DNA of 64,000 nucleotides, taken from assembly GCF_002284565.1 (NCBI RefSeq), contig NZ_NPKI01000011.1, forward strand, positions 186,001 through 250,000, written 5' to 3'. The position numbers and the translations under genes were made by a program. Below, piece after piece: positions 35,034 to 43,438 of the stretch (position 1 is its first letter; each line of letters starts with the position of its first letter). The DNA is from Mesorhizobium mediterraneum (GTDB lineage Bacteria; Pseudomonadota; Alphaproteobacteria; Rhizobiales; Rhizobiaceae). The notes beneath the pieces are model-generated. The model was given only the letters and a program-made list of their open reading frames with translations. It had not been told where the DNA came from and ran no database searches.

Positions 35034-35939
35034 TCAGACCCTTTCCTTGGTGCCGCGCGCGGCAATGAGCCCTTGCGGGCGGAAGAGGAGAACGAGGATG
35101 ACCGCTCCATAGACAAAGGCATCGCGGAATGGCCGGGCGTCGATGGGCAGCATGACCTGCATGATCACCGAGGCGGCACCCAGCAGGAAGCCGGCGAGCA
35201 CGGCCCCCCCGAGGCTGCCGAGGCCGCCAATGACGGTGGCGATGAAGGCCATCAACATGATCGAGGCGCCCATCTGGATGTCCAGCGTGCCTGTCTGGGC
35301 GCCAAAGATCAGCGCAATGGCTGCGGCCAACGCGCCGGAGAGGGCGAACGCTCCCATGATAACCCGGTTCGCACGCACACCCAGCATGCGGGCCATCGAG
35401 AAGTTCTCGGCCGCCGCCCGCATCTCCAGGCCGAAGCGGGTTTGACGCAGGAACAGTGTCAGGCCGATCAGGATGACCATCGTAGTGACGATCGTTATGA
35501 GCTGGAGGAGGGGAAGCCGGGCACCAAGGATCTCCACCGGTTGGGACAGTTCGGGCAACAGCGAGATCGATTTCGGCCGACTGGAGAAAAGCATGAGCAG
35601 GAAGTAGCGAATTACGAAACCGAGCGCGAAGGAGGCGATCATCATGGTTGCCGGATTTGCCTGGCGGAACCGCCTGAAGACGACGATTTCGCACAGCACC
35701 GACAGCCCGGCCCCGCAGAGGAGCACGAAGGGCACCAGCAGGTACCACGGCAATTGGCCGGCGAAGACGATGGCCATTGCGTCCGTAGACGGCCACAACA
35801 GGGCGAAGACGCAGAACGCGATGACGTCGCCATGCGCGAAGTTCACGAGCCGCATGACGCCGAAGATGAGGGCAATGCCGAGCGCCCCGAGCGCGTAGAG
35901 CGAACCAAGCGAGAGTGCGTCGAACAGGATCTGAAGCAT
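35034..35939 (-). CDS. livH: Liv-type ABC transporter permease (LivH)
   Basis: 301 residues, ~8 membrane segments. Family signatures SLGSLYALGALGIALIFGVM and LVNFAHGDVIAF near the N-terminus, and GGLGSLGGAVLAGFLLGAAS near the C-terminus. Start ATG 35939 lies 1 bp past the LivF stop, so the genes are coupled; a GAGGAC ribosome site lies within the end of livF. Confidence 0.9.
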   Translation of the reverse strand: MLQILFDALSLGSLYALGALGIALIFGVMRLVNFAHGDVIAFCVFALLWPSTDAMAIVFAGQLPWYLLVPFVLLCGAGLSVLCEIVVFRRFRQANPATMMIASFALGFVIRYFLLMLFSSRPKSISLLPELSQPVEILGARLPLLQLITIVTTMVILIGLTLFLRQTRFGLEMRAAAENFSMARMLGVRANRVIMGAFALSGALAAAIALIFGAQTGTLDIQMGASIMLMAFIATVIGGLGSLGGAVLAGFLLGAASVIMQVMLPIDARPFRDAFVYGAVILVLLFRPQGLIAARGTKERV

Positions 35940-35940
35940 C

Positions 35941-36675
35941 TCAATTGTCCTCGTAACCGAAATAAGCAGCCTGGATCGCCTCGCCGTTGCCGAGCGTCCG
36001 GGCGTCGCCATCGAGCACGATCTGTCCGCCACGCATCAGGATCATCCGCCCGCCCACCATCATCGCCCGGGCCGAGCTCTGCTCAACGATCAGGAGCGTG
36101 AGCTGGCGCTGCGCACGCAGCGCGATCAGCCGCTCGTAGACCTGGTCGTTGATGTTGGGGGCGAGGCCCAGCGAAGGCTCGTCGATGGCTACAAGCCGCG
36201 GATTGGTCATCAGCGCGCGTCCGATGACCAGCATTTGCTGCTGCCCGCCGGACAGCAATCCCGCCTGCCCGTGCCGCCTCTCTTTCAGCATCGGGAAGGT
36301 TGCGTAGACGGCTTCGAGCTCGTCGGCAGCTCGGCTGCGCCAGCCGCGTTCGCGGGCGTGCATGCCAGTTCCGACCAGGAGGTTCTCTTCGGTCGTCAGC
36401 GAGCCGAAGACATCGCGCCCCTCCGGCACCATGGAGAATCCGAGCCGGGCGATGTTCTCCGGCGCCTGGCCGGTGATCTCATGACCTGCAAGATCGATTC
36501 GGCCGCCCGCAACCGGCGTAACACCGGCGATCGCGCGCAGCAGTGAAGACTTCCCGGCTCCGTTCGGGCCGGTGATGAACAGGATCTCTCCCTCGTCCAT
36601 GGAGAAGGAGACATTGCGGACCGCCGTGAGACGGCTGTAGCGGATGGTGATATCGGAAAGGGCGAGCAGGCTCAT
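35941..36675 (-). CDS. livF: Liv-type ABC transporter ATPase (LivF)
   Basis: 244 residues. Walker A GPNGAGKSS, signature LSGGQQQMLVIGRALM, Walker B LVAIDEPSLGLAP, all of LivF type. Start ATG 36675 overlaps the livG stop by 4 bp. A heterodimer of LivF and LivG drives import. Confidence 0.92.
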   Translation of the reverse strand: MSLLALSDITIRYSRLTAVRNVSFSMDEGEILFITGPNGAGKSSLLRAIAGVTPVAGGRIDLAGHEITGQAPENIARLGFSMVPEGRDVFGSLTTEENLLVGTGMHARERGWRSRAADELEAVYATFPMLKERRHGQAGLLSGGQQQMLVIGRALMTNPRLVAIDEPSLGLAPNINDQVYERLIALRAQRQLTLLIVEQSSARAMMVGGRMILMRGGQIVLDGDARTLGNGEAIQAAYFGYEDN

Positions 36676-37424
36676 TCCATCGCCTCCAGCACAGGCAGGT
36701 CGGTGTTCGCGGCCGTGCCCATATAGGCGTGGCGCACCTTCTCGCTGTCGCGGATCGCGGCAGGCGGGCCTTCCTCGATGATCGCTCCGGAATCGAGCAC
36801 GACGATATGCTCGCAAAGGCCGAGCACCAGCCCGACATTGTGCTCGATGAGCAGGACACCGCAGCCGAGATCGGCGGCGATGTGTCTTATCAGGGCCGAC
36901 AGCTCCCGCGCCTCCAGCGCGCTCATGCCAGCCGCGGGCTCGTCGAGCAGGATGTATGCGGGCCGTCCCATCAGGGCGCGGCCAATGGCGACGCGGCGCT
37001 CGTCCGTATATGGCAACGTCCCGGCGATGCGGGTGCCCAGCGCACCGATGCCTATCCAGTCTAGCATCGCTTCCGCTTCGGCGATGGCAGCGCGCCGGCT
37101 CATTCCCAGACCAACGCCGGTTACCTCCAGGTTGTCCAGCACAGGCAGGTCGCGGAAGAGCCGCCCACCCTGGAAGGTGCGGGCGATGCCGCGCCGCCGG
37201 ACCTGATGCGGCTTGAGACCCGTGAGTGCTGCCCCGTCGAGCTTGATGGTGCCTTCCGTTGGTGCCTGGAAGCCGGTCAGCACGTTGACGAGTGTGGTCT
37301 TGCCGGCGCCATTCGGGCCGATAAGGCCACTGATGCGGCCGGGCGTGATTTGGAGGTCTACCGATGACAGGGCCTTCAGCCCCGCAAACGATACCGAGAC
37401 GTTCTCCGCGCTCAGATGACTCAT
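36672..37424 (-). CDS. livG: Liv-type ABC transporter ATPase (LivG)
   Basis: 250 residues. Walker A GPNGAGKTTLVNVLTGF, the LivG-type RRRGIARTFQGGRLF, and Walker B AYILLDEPAAGMSALEARE. The signature motif is weak: where LSGGQQR is expected the sequence reads LPYTDERRVAIGRALM, as in some LivG proteins. First gene of the transporter operon, about 250 bp after pxpC on the same strand. Confidence 0.9.
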   Translation of the reverse strand: MSHLSAENVSVSFAGLKALSSVDLQITPGRISGLIGPNGAGKTTLVNVLTGFQAPTEGTIKLDGAALTGLKPHQVRRRGIARTFQGGRLFRDLPVLDNLEVTGVGLGMSRRAAIAEAEAMLDWIGIGALGTRIAGTLPYTDERRVAIGRALMGRPAYILLDEPAAGMSALEARELSALIRHIAADLGCGVLLIEHNVGLVLGLCEHIVVLDSGAIIEEGPPAAIRDSEKVRHAYMGTAANTDLPVLEAME

Positions 37425-37663
37425 GTCCCTTTCCTTCTTTTTACCGACGGAAAGGCGCGAAGCATCCAGCCTTGCGGCCAGTCACGTTGCAAATGTCTTC
37501 CCCTGTCGGTTCCGGCGGTCTCTAGCGGACTGCTTGGATGCCAAATTCACGCCGTTGCCCGGCGTCGTCTTGTCGTTTCGCGCACCGGATTTTGTCTTCC
37601 GCCACGCGCGGTCGGTTTTGGCCGACCGATCTCCTCGCCTCCGGCTCCTCCGCCGGCATTTTC

Positions 37664-37681
37664 CCGGCTGACGTCAGCCGG
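37664..37681. repeat. 18-bp perfect palindrome at the end of pxpC
   Basis: CCGGCTGACGTCAGCCGG is fully self-complementary and contains the pxpC stop codon on the minus strand, followed there by GAAAA. It may be a transcript-end hairpin or an operator for the downstream liv-type operon. The rest of the 37425-37673 gap holds no gene; a further CCGGC/GCCGG stem lies at 37641-37656. Confidence 0.4.
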
Positions 37682-38645
37682 CCAGATGCCCTTCAGCACG
37701 CGCCAGCGCGGCGCGCTGTTCGGTTCGCGCGGCAAGCGCGTCTTCCAGCGTTACCGGAACGAAGCGCGCCGGGGTGTGCGGCTGGAGCTGGGCGATCAGG
37801 TCCATGTCGGCCGATATTACCACGCCCAGCATCATGTACCCGCCACCCGAAACTGCGTCCCGGTGAAGGACGATCGGCTCTGTGCCGCTCGGCACCTGGA
37901 CGGATCCATAAGGATAGCAGGCATCGACGATGTTCGAGGGGTCGGAGCCTGCACCGAAAGGCTGCTCGCGCTCAACGAACTCCAGCGCCGTTCCGCCACG
38001 GAAGCGATAGCCGATGCGGTCAGCTTCGGGCGCGACCTTCCAGGTTTCCTCAAAGAACCGGTTGCCGGCAGCTTCAGTGATCCGATGCCAGTACATGCCG
38101 GGCAGCATTCTCAGTTCCGCCAAACTACTCCGCGCGCGGCGCAGATTTGCAGGCAGCGAAAGACCGGCTTTGCCGGAACCTTCGCCGACGGGAAGCTCAT
38201 CGCCCGCCTTCAGCGTGCGGCCCTGATGGCCGCCGAGTGCGCCCAGAATGTAAGTTGAGCGCGAACCGAGAACCACCGGTACGTCGATGCCGCCGGAGAC
38301 GGCCAGATAAGCGCGCGCGCCGCCCTTGAGGAAGCCGAAGGAAAGCCGGTCACCCGCCTTCACCGGAAAACTTTCCCAGGTCGGCCGTTCCTCGCCATTA
38401 AGTTTGGGTGGGAGGTCTCCTCCCGTGACGGCGATGATTGCGGATTGGGTGAATTCGAGTTCGGGGCCCATGAAGGTGGCTTCGAGCACCGCAGCATCCG
38501 GATCGTTGCCGACAAGCAGGTTTGCGATGCGTGTGGCAAAGCGGTCCATGCCGCCGCCTTCGGGAATGCCAACATGATAGTGGCCTGGTCGGCCAAGGTC
38601 CTGCACGGAAGTGGACAGGCCGGGAGAGATTACCTTAACGGCCAT
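37674..38645 (-). CDS. pxpC: 5-oxoprolinase subunit C (KipA/urea-amidolyase-like)
   Basis: 323 residues of the KipA/AHS2 family. Signatures: VISPGLSTSVQDLGRPGHYH at the N-terminus and GVPEGGGMD-like GIPEGGGMDRFATRIANLLV just after it, then MYWHRITEAA and the GY(R/M)MLG-like SGGGYMMLGVVIS near the C-terminus. With PxpB and PxpA it forms ATP-dependent 5-oxoprolinase. Its start overlaps the end of pxpB. Directly upstream lie biotin carboxylase genes, a neighbourhood shared with urea-carboxylase-type enzymes. Confidence 0.9.
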   Translation of the reverse strand: MAVKVISPGLSTSVQDLGRPGHYHVGIPEGGGMDRFATRIANLLVGNDPDAAVLEATFMGPELEFTQSAIIAVTGGDLPPKLNGEERPTWESFPVKAGDRLSFGFLKGGARAYLAVSGGIDVPVVLGSRSTYILGALGGHQGRTLKAGDELPVGEGSGKAGLSLPANLRRARSSLAELRMLPGMYWHRITEAAGNRFFEETWKVAPEADRIGYRFRGGTALEFVEREQPFGAGSDPSNIVDACYPYGSVQVPSGTEPIVLHRDAVSGGGYMMLGVVISADMDLIAQLQPHTPARFVPVTLEDALAARTEQRAALARAEGHLAG

Positions 38646-39510
38646 TGATAAGCTCCATCAGCTTTGCATTGGTGCCGTAAATATCGCTGTTGAAGTCCTT
38701 TAGGCTGAAGGTGCAATCGCGAACCGTCGGCTGCCACCGATTGGCTTCGATTTCCTCCAGCGTGGCGTCGTAGTCATCGCGGCCAATGGCCTTGAACTTG
38801 ACGATGTCGCCTGGCTTGAACAGGCACATATCATCGGAGAGGTAGCGCACCTTCCTGGTCGGGTCGTAGATCGGGGCCGGGGTTATGCCATACATCTGGT
38901 AGCCGCCAGCGCCGCGCACCGAATAGATCGCTGCAAAGCAGCCGCCATGGCCAATGGTGAGCTTGGGAGTGTCGGTGCGTGGACGCAAGTATTTCGGCGC
39001 CTGAATCTGTTTCTTGCGCTCAACCATCTGGTACAGGAAGGGCAGTCCAGCGACGAAGCCGACCATGGATACGAACCAGGGCTGGCCGGAATAGGCAGCG
39101 ATAAACTCTTCCACCGTGGCGTAGCCGTTGATGCGTGCCGAATATTCAAGATCGGTGGAGGACGGGTCCTGATGGCGCTCGCGGAAGCGCAAGCAGGTTT
39201 CACGCGTCCACGGATCCTGGAAATAAACCGGCAGTTCGATGATCCGGGTCTTCAGCACCGGGTCCGCCTTTGAGGCCGCCTCTTCCATCGACTTCAGTTC
39301 GCTGAGCAAATCCTGGGGCTTGACGATGTCGGGGTTGAAGCGAATCTGGAAGCTGGCGTTGGCTGGGCAGATCTCGGTGACACCTCGGATGCCTGCCGTA
39401 CGCACCGCATTGGTCATCGAAAGGCCGGTAAAGAAGGAGGTGAGCGACATTTCCTCGGACACCTCGCCGAAGATATGTTCGTCACCGCCGAAGTTGAATC
39501 GTATCGACAT
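38635..39510 (-). CDS. pxpB: 5-oxoprolinase subunit B (KipI-like)
   Basis: 291 residues, somewhat longer than typical KipI (~240). The AHS1-family core is seen in ELPVYFQDPWTRETCLRFRE and the conserved C-terminal block GHGGCFAAIYSVRGAGGYQM followed by YGITPAPIYDP. AAGGAGGA lies 5 bp before ATG 39510. The extra length is mainly in the C-terminal part (DDMCLFKPGDIVKFKAIG). Partner of PxpC (11-bp overlap). Confidence 0.88.
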   Translation of the reverse strand: MSIRFNFGGDEHIFGEVSEEMSLTSFFTGLSMTNAVRTAGIRGVTEICPANASFQIRFNPDIVKPQDLLSELKSMEEAASKADPVLKTRIIELPVYFQDPWTRETCLRFRERHQDPSSTDLEYSARINGYATVEEFIAAYSGQPWFVSMVGFVAGLPFLYQMVERKKQIQAPKYLRPRTDTPKLTIGHGGCFAAIYSVRGAGGYQMYGITPAPIYDPTRKVRYLSDDMCLFKPGDIVKFKAIGRDDYDATLEEIEANRWQPTVRDCTFSLKDFNSDIYGTNAKLMELINGR

Positions 39511-39519
39511 CGATCCTCC

Positions 39520-40884
39520 TTAACCCGCCAATGCTGCGGCGTTTTCGATGAGCCAGCCTTCCAGCCAGCGGGTATGCACGTCTCCCGCCCGCACCGCCGG
39601 ATCGGCGGCCAGCGCAAGAAACAGCGGCTTGGTGGTATTGAGCCCGCCGATCTTCAACTCGTTGAGCGCGCGGATCAGGCGCACTATCGCCGCCTCGCGC
39701 GTCTCTGCATGCACGATCAGCTTGGCAAGCAGCGAGTCATAAAAGGGCGGCACCTGATAGCCTTGGTAGAGCATCGAATCGAAGCGTACGCCCGGACCGC
39801 CGGGAATGCGAAGCTCGGCCACCTGCCCGGGGAATGGAGCGAACTCCTTCGCCGGGTCTTCGGCATTGAGCCGGACTTCGATCGCATGCCCCTTGACGGA
39901 GACATCGCCTTGCCGAATCCGCAGCTTCTCGCCGCCGGCGATGCGAAGCATCTCCGCAACGAGGTCGATGCCGGTGATCGCCTCGGTGACCGGGTGCTCA
40001 ACCTGGATACGGGTGTTCATCTCGATGAAGTAAAAGCGGTCTGCTTCATCGTCATAAAGATACTCCACCGTGCCGGCACCAGAGTATTTGACCGCCTTGG
40101 CCAAAGCGACCGCCGAAGCGCAGAGCTCCTCGCGCAGCCTGTCGGAAAGTGCGCGCGACGGCGCCTCCTCCCAAACCTTCTGGCGTCGCCGCTGCAGCGA
40201 GCACTCCCGCTCGTAGCAGTGGATGGCATCGCTTCCGTCTGCCAGTACCTGCACTTCGATATGGCGGGCCTTGCCGATCACCTTTTCCATGTAGAGACCA
40301 CCGTCGCCAAAGGCGGCGAGAGCTTCTGCTTCGGCCTGAGGAAAGGCTTGTTCGAACTCTGCGAGCGAGTTCGCAATGCGGATGCCCCGCCCGCCGCCGC
40401 CCGCCGCAGCCTTGATCATCACCGGAAAACCGGTTTCGGTCAGCACCTCGTGGCCAGCCTTGAGGCCCTCGACCCGGCCAGCCGAGCCAGGCACCACAGG
40501 GACACCTGCAGCGGCAGCGGCCGATCGCGCCGAGACCTTGTCTCCCATCATCCGGATCGCATCTCCCGACGGGCCGACGAAGACCAATCCAGCGCCTGTG
40601 ACCGCGTCGGAAAACGCGGCATTCTCGGCAAGGAAACCATAGCCAGGATGAACGCTGTCGCAACCGGTGTCGCGGGCAGCCTTCAGAATTGCTTCGACGT
40701 TGAGATAGGACTTCTTTGCTGCCGGTGGGCCGATGTTGACCGCTTCGTCTGCAAGCTGGACGTGGAGCGATCCCGCGTCTGCGGCCGAGTACACCGCCAC
40801 GGTGGCGATGCCCAGATCTTGTGCGGCCCGGATGATCCTGACCGCTATCTCGCCCCGGTTGGCAACCAGAAGCTTTTTCAGCAT
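39520..40884 (-). CDS. accC: biotin carboxylase (AccC-like)
   Basis: 454 residues, full-length ATP-grasp biotin carboxylase: LLVANRGEIAVRIIRAAQDL at the N-terminus, the glycine-rich loop AAAGGGGRGIRIA, EVQVLADG, ERECSLQRRRQK, and the catalytic FIEMNTRIQVEHPVTEAITG. It carboxylates the biotin on a carrier, probably the 77-residue protein encoded just upstream. It sits between the carrier and pxpBC, so its role is presumably tied to the lactam pathway, not fatty acid synthesis. No carboxyltransferase gene is nearby unless PxpBC itself serves as one. Confidence 0.9.
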   Translation of the reverse strand: MLKKLLVANRGEIAVRIIRAAQDLGIATVAVYSAADAGSLHVQLADEAVNIGPPAAKKSYLNVEAILKAARDTGCDSVHPGYGFLAENAAFSDAVTGAGLVFVGPSGDAIRMMGDKVSARSAAAAAGVPVVPGSAGRVEGLKAGHEVLTETGFPVMIKAAAGGGGRGIRIANSLAEFEQAFPQAEAEALAAFGDGGLYMEKVIGKARHIEVQVLADGSDAIHCYERECSLQRRRQKVWEEAPSRALSDRLREELCASAVALAKAVKYSGAGTVEYLYDDEADRFYFIEMNTRIQVEHPVTEAITGIDLVAEMLRIAGGEKLRIRQGDVSVKGHAIEVRLNAEDPAKEFAPFPGQVAELRIPGGPGVRFDSMLYQGYQVPPFYDSLLAKLIVHAETREAAIVRLIRALNELKIGGLNTTKPLFLALAADPAVRAGDVHTRWLEGWLIENAAALAG

Positions 40885-41117
40885 CAGTCGAGATCCGCAA
40901 TAGGTGCGCCGGCCATGATGGGGTCCTCATTGTCGGCAATGAAGCGGATGTTCGTACCGGCCGTCTCGGCCCTCACTTCGTGGAACGACTTCATCACTTC
41001 GATGAGACCGATTACGTCTCCGGCAGAAACCGCGTCGCCATCCGCCTTGTAGGGCGGCTGGTCTGGCGAAGCGCTCCGATAAAAAGTGCCGGGAAGAGGC
41101 GAAAGGATCTGGGCCAT
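40884..41117 (-). CDS. accB: minimal biotin carboxyl carrier protein
   Basis: Only 77 residues, essentially the lipoyl/biotinyl domain alone. LSPLPGTFYRSASPDQPPY and the biotinylation motif IEVMKSFHEVRA (Lys in EVMKSF) are clear. Typical AccB has an N-terminal linker of 70 or more residues that is absent here. It ends exactly where the carboxylase gene begins (1-bp overlap). Its partner should be the adjacent AccC-like protein. Confidence 0.88.
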   Translation of the reverse strand: MAQILSPLPGTFYRSASPDQPPYKADGDAVSAGDVIGLIEVMKSFHEVRAETAGTNIRFIADNEDPIMAGAPIADLD

Positions 41118-41153
41118 AAAAAGCTCCGGAAAACTGCTGACAGGCTAATTTGT

Positions 41154-41173
41154 AACCGCCTGCGCGGGCGGTT
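41154..41173 (-). repeat. intercistronic stem-loop between pxpA and accB
   Basis: A perfect 7-bp inverted repeat (AACCGCC, 6-nt loop, GGCGGTT) lies in the 66-bp gap on the minus strand, with no U-run. It probably affects relative transcript levels within the operon. Confidence 0.4.
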
Positions 41174-41183
41174 TCGGTCGACT

Positions 41184-41906
41184 TCAGTGCCAAGGGGCGA
41201 TTGCAGTGCGCACGGCCCTGGCTATTTCGATGGCGTTCGGCGTATCGGAATGCACGCAGATGGTTTCGCAGCGTACAGGGAAGAAACTGCCGTCCTCTGC
41301 GGTGCCCTCACCCTCGCTGATGGCGCGCACGCAACGCTCGGCCATCTCTGCGGGGTCCTTAGCGTCATGAACGCGTGTCAGAATCAGCTTGCCGGAGGCA
41401 TCGTAGTCGAGATCGGCATAGAACTCGGCGACGAATGGGATACCGCGCTCTTGATAGATCTCCTCGTGCAGGGTGCCCGTCATGCCGAAGAGGGGTACGC
41501 CGAAAACCTCTGCCGCGTCGCACACGCCATGGGCGATTGCCTCCTGCTGCATTGCCATGAAGTAAAGGCTGCCATGCGGCTTGATATGGTGGAGTTCCAC
41601 ACCCTCGGCCTTGAGGAATCCGGCAAGCGCTCCCACCTGGTAAATGATGGTGTTCCTGACTTCGTCGCGGGTCAGCCGCATCTCGCGCCGGCCGAAACCC
41701 TGAATGTCCGGCAAGCCTGGATGGGCGCCGATCTTTACGCCACTCGCCTTGGCGCTGCGGACGGCGGCGTGCATGTGATCCGGATCGGAAGCGTGAAAAC
41801 CACAGGCGACATTGGCAACGTCGATGATCGGCATCATGCCCACATCATCACCAACCTTGTAGAGGCCAAAGCTTTCGCCCATGTCGCAGTTTAGCGTCAC
41901 CGCCAT
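41184..41906 (-). CDS. pxpA: 5-oxoprolinase subunit A / LamB-YcsF family, second copy
   Basis: 240 residues. The same family signatures as the copy at 29671 (LNCDMGESFGLYKVGDDVGM, VACGFHASDP, KPHGSLYFMA). Start ATG 41906 is preferred over longer frames because GAGGGGTA lies before it and the upstream codons are promoter sequence. This copy opens the accB-accC-pxpB-pxpC operon and so is the natural partner of PxpBC. It shares its promoter/leader with the Mo-hydroxylase operon. Confidence 0.92.
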   Translation of the reverse strand: MAVTLNCDMGESFGLYKVGDDVGMMPIIDVANVACGFHASDPDHMHAAVRSAKASGVKIGAHPGLPDIQGFGRREMRLTRDEVRNTIIYQVGALAGFLKAEGVELHHIKPHGSLYFMAMQQEAIAHGVCDAAEVFGVPLFGMTGTLHEEIYQERGIPFVAEFYADLDYDASGKLILTRVHDAKDPAEMAERCVRAISEGEGTAEDGSFFPVRCETICVHSDTPNAIEIARAVRTAIAPWH

Positions 41907-42017
41907 CGCATTGTTACCCCTCGAAGCTGCCGTCTTTGCGGCGTTGCAGCATTTTTTGCGCATGCGCGGGCATTTGTGAAATAGTAGTTTATTGATTGTC
42001 ATATCAAAAAAACAGAT
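41907..42017 (-). promoter_or_regulatory. promoter/leader with LysR-type ATC-N9-GAT box, copy 2
   Basis: On the minus strand: ATC-N9-GAT (42003-42017), TACTATTTCACA (41975-41986), TGCAACGC (41941-41948) and GAGGGGTA before pxpA. Order and spacing match the leader at 25861-25971: 31 bp from the start of the ATC box to TACTAT and 26 bp from that element to TGCAACGC in both. The box lies 25 bp before the LysR start codon on the other strand, the normal place for an autoregulated divergent LysR operator. Confidence 0.7.
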
Positions 42018-42041
42018 AATGGTTCTGGGCCGGAGCGCACC

Positions 42042-42947
42042 ATGACCATCACCTTGAAACAGCTTGATTATTTTATCGCGACCGCCGAGAGCGGACAGGT
42101 CAGTCATGCCGCGGTGGAACTCAACATCTCACAATCGGCGGTCACTGCGGCGATAAAGACGCTTGAGGCTGACCTGGGCGTACGGCTTTTGGAGCGTAAC
42201 CACGCTGGCGTAAGATTGACGATGGAGGGCGCGCGGTTTCTTGAACATGCGCGTGTTATCACCGGGGCCGTCGCGGCCGCCGTCCGAAGCCCGTTGCGCG
42301 ATAGGAAAGGCCTGGCGGGCAAGCTGCGGCTGGGCATGACCTACACGGTCGTCGGCTACTACATGTCGCGCCACTACGCGCGGTTTCGAAAGACCTATCC
42401 CGAAATCGAGGTCGAGGTGCTGGAACTGCCCCGAGACGCTCTCGAAAGCGGCTTGATGTGCGGGGACATCGACATGGCCGTGATGCTGGTGTCCAACCTG
42501 GAGCACACCGAGGAATTGGCGCAGGAGGTCTTGATGCGGTCGAACCGCCGGCTCTGGCTTTCGGCTGATCATCATCTGCTCGCGCGGCAGGAAATCAGCC
42601 TCGCCGATGTGGCGGCGGAAGATTATGTCATGCTGACGGTGGACGAGGCACGCACGACGGCCGCCCGTTACTGGGATGCCGCGGGCCTTTCGCTCCGCGC
42701 CGTCCTTACCACCAGTTCGGTCGAGGCCGTGCGGTCGCTCGTGGCTGCCGGCATGGGGGTCACTGTCCTGTCCGACATGGTTTACCGCCCCTGGTCCCTG
42801 GAGGGGCAGCGCATCGAAGTGCGCGGGCTTGTCGAGCCGATCCCCACTATGGATGTCGGCCTGGCCTGGTCGCGTGACAGACCAATCGACCCGGCGGCAG
42901 CGGCCTTCCGGGCCTTCATGTCCGTGACCATGGGCGGCGGCGGCTAA
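42042..42947 (+). CDS. LysR-family transcriptional regulator
   Basis: 301 residues. The N-terminal helix-turn-helix reads LKQLDYFIATAESGQVSHAA, then LNISQSAVTAAIKTLEADLG, followed by a ligand-binding region of the usual length. It is divergent from the pxpA-accBC-pxpBC operon with the ATC-N9-GAT box in between. The same box precedes the Mo-hydroxylase operon, so this protein probably controls both. Inducer likely a lactam or a ring-opened product. Confidence 0.9.
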   Translation: MTITLKQLDYFIATAESGQVSHAAVELNISQSAVTAAIKTLEADLGVRLLERNHAGVRLTMEGARFLEHARVITGAVAAAVRSPLRDRKGLAGKLRLGMTYTVVGYYMSRHYARFRKTYPEIEVEVLELPRDALESGLMCGDIDMAVMLVSNLEHTEELAQEVLMRSNRRLWLSADHHLLARQEISLADVAAEDYVMLTVDEARTTAARYWDAAGLSLRAVLTTSSVEAVRSLVAAGMGVTVLSDMVYRPWSLEGQRIEVRGLVEPIPTMDVGLAWSRDRPIDPAAAAFRAFMSVTMGGGG

Positions 42948-42979
42948 CCGCCGGCCCGTCAGACAGACGCTCTACCTCA

Positions 42980-43062
42980 GGCTCGCTGGTTGGACAGCGG
43001 ATGGTCGTGAAATAGTCCGCGACGATCGCGTCCTTCTGCTCATCGGTCCAGTCACCAGCCAC
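42980..43062 (-). pseudogene. N-terminal fragment of a hypothetical protein
   Basis: From a GTG at 43062 the minus strand reads VAGDWTDEQKDAIVADYFTT, resembling the opening of a family of conserved hypothetical proteins (W-[ST]-D-E-x-x-D-A-I-V-A-D-Y-F). The similarity stops after ~25 residues and the frame runs into the LysR end. It is a remnant only; assignment from memory of the motif. Confidence 0.35.
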
Positions 43063-43099
43063 GGGCGCCCGGCATGGTCGGCGGGGCAGGAGGGCTGGA

Positions 43100-43435
43100 T
43101 CATGCCAGCAGCTGCGTCGGCACGCCGAGCATCGGACCGGCCTCGGCAAGCCGCTGGTCGAGCGTGTGTACCGTGGCGCCATGCTCCGACGCTGTCGCTA
43201 GATGCAGAGCATCGCCGGCGCGAAGTCCGAGCGTATGCTGATCGGCGAACTTCGCCGCCGCCCGGAAATGCCCGCCCGTCACTGGCAGCACGTTGAAGCT
43301 CTCGGTGATCAGCTTGTTGAACATGGCGAGCGCCGCCGCGTGCTGCTCCAGGTTGACCTGCCCGGTCCGCAGCTTGATAGCCATCGCCGAGGACATCTCG
43401 GTGATGGTCCAGTCGCTGATCAGAAGCGGGGTTCT
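43100..43435 (-). pseudogene. truncated PIN-domain (VapC-like) toxin gene
   Basis: 111 readable residues: [20 protein letters not shown] near the start, [20 protein letters not shown] (PIN acidic motif and the D-Q end), ending GVPTQLLA. The N-terminal ~30 residues with the first catalytic Asp are missing, since a stop codon (43436-43438) lies directly before RTPLLISDW. No antitoxin gene is next to it. An internal ATG at 43396 could still start a 98-residue product, but it would lack the active site. Confidence 0.65.
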
Positions 43436-43438
43436 TCA

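Noticed and set aside
34755-36101. A 448-codon plus-strand frame opposite livH/livM
   Set aside because: Antisense of clear permease genes, with the same E/D/H/Q-rich bias and no family features.
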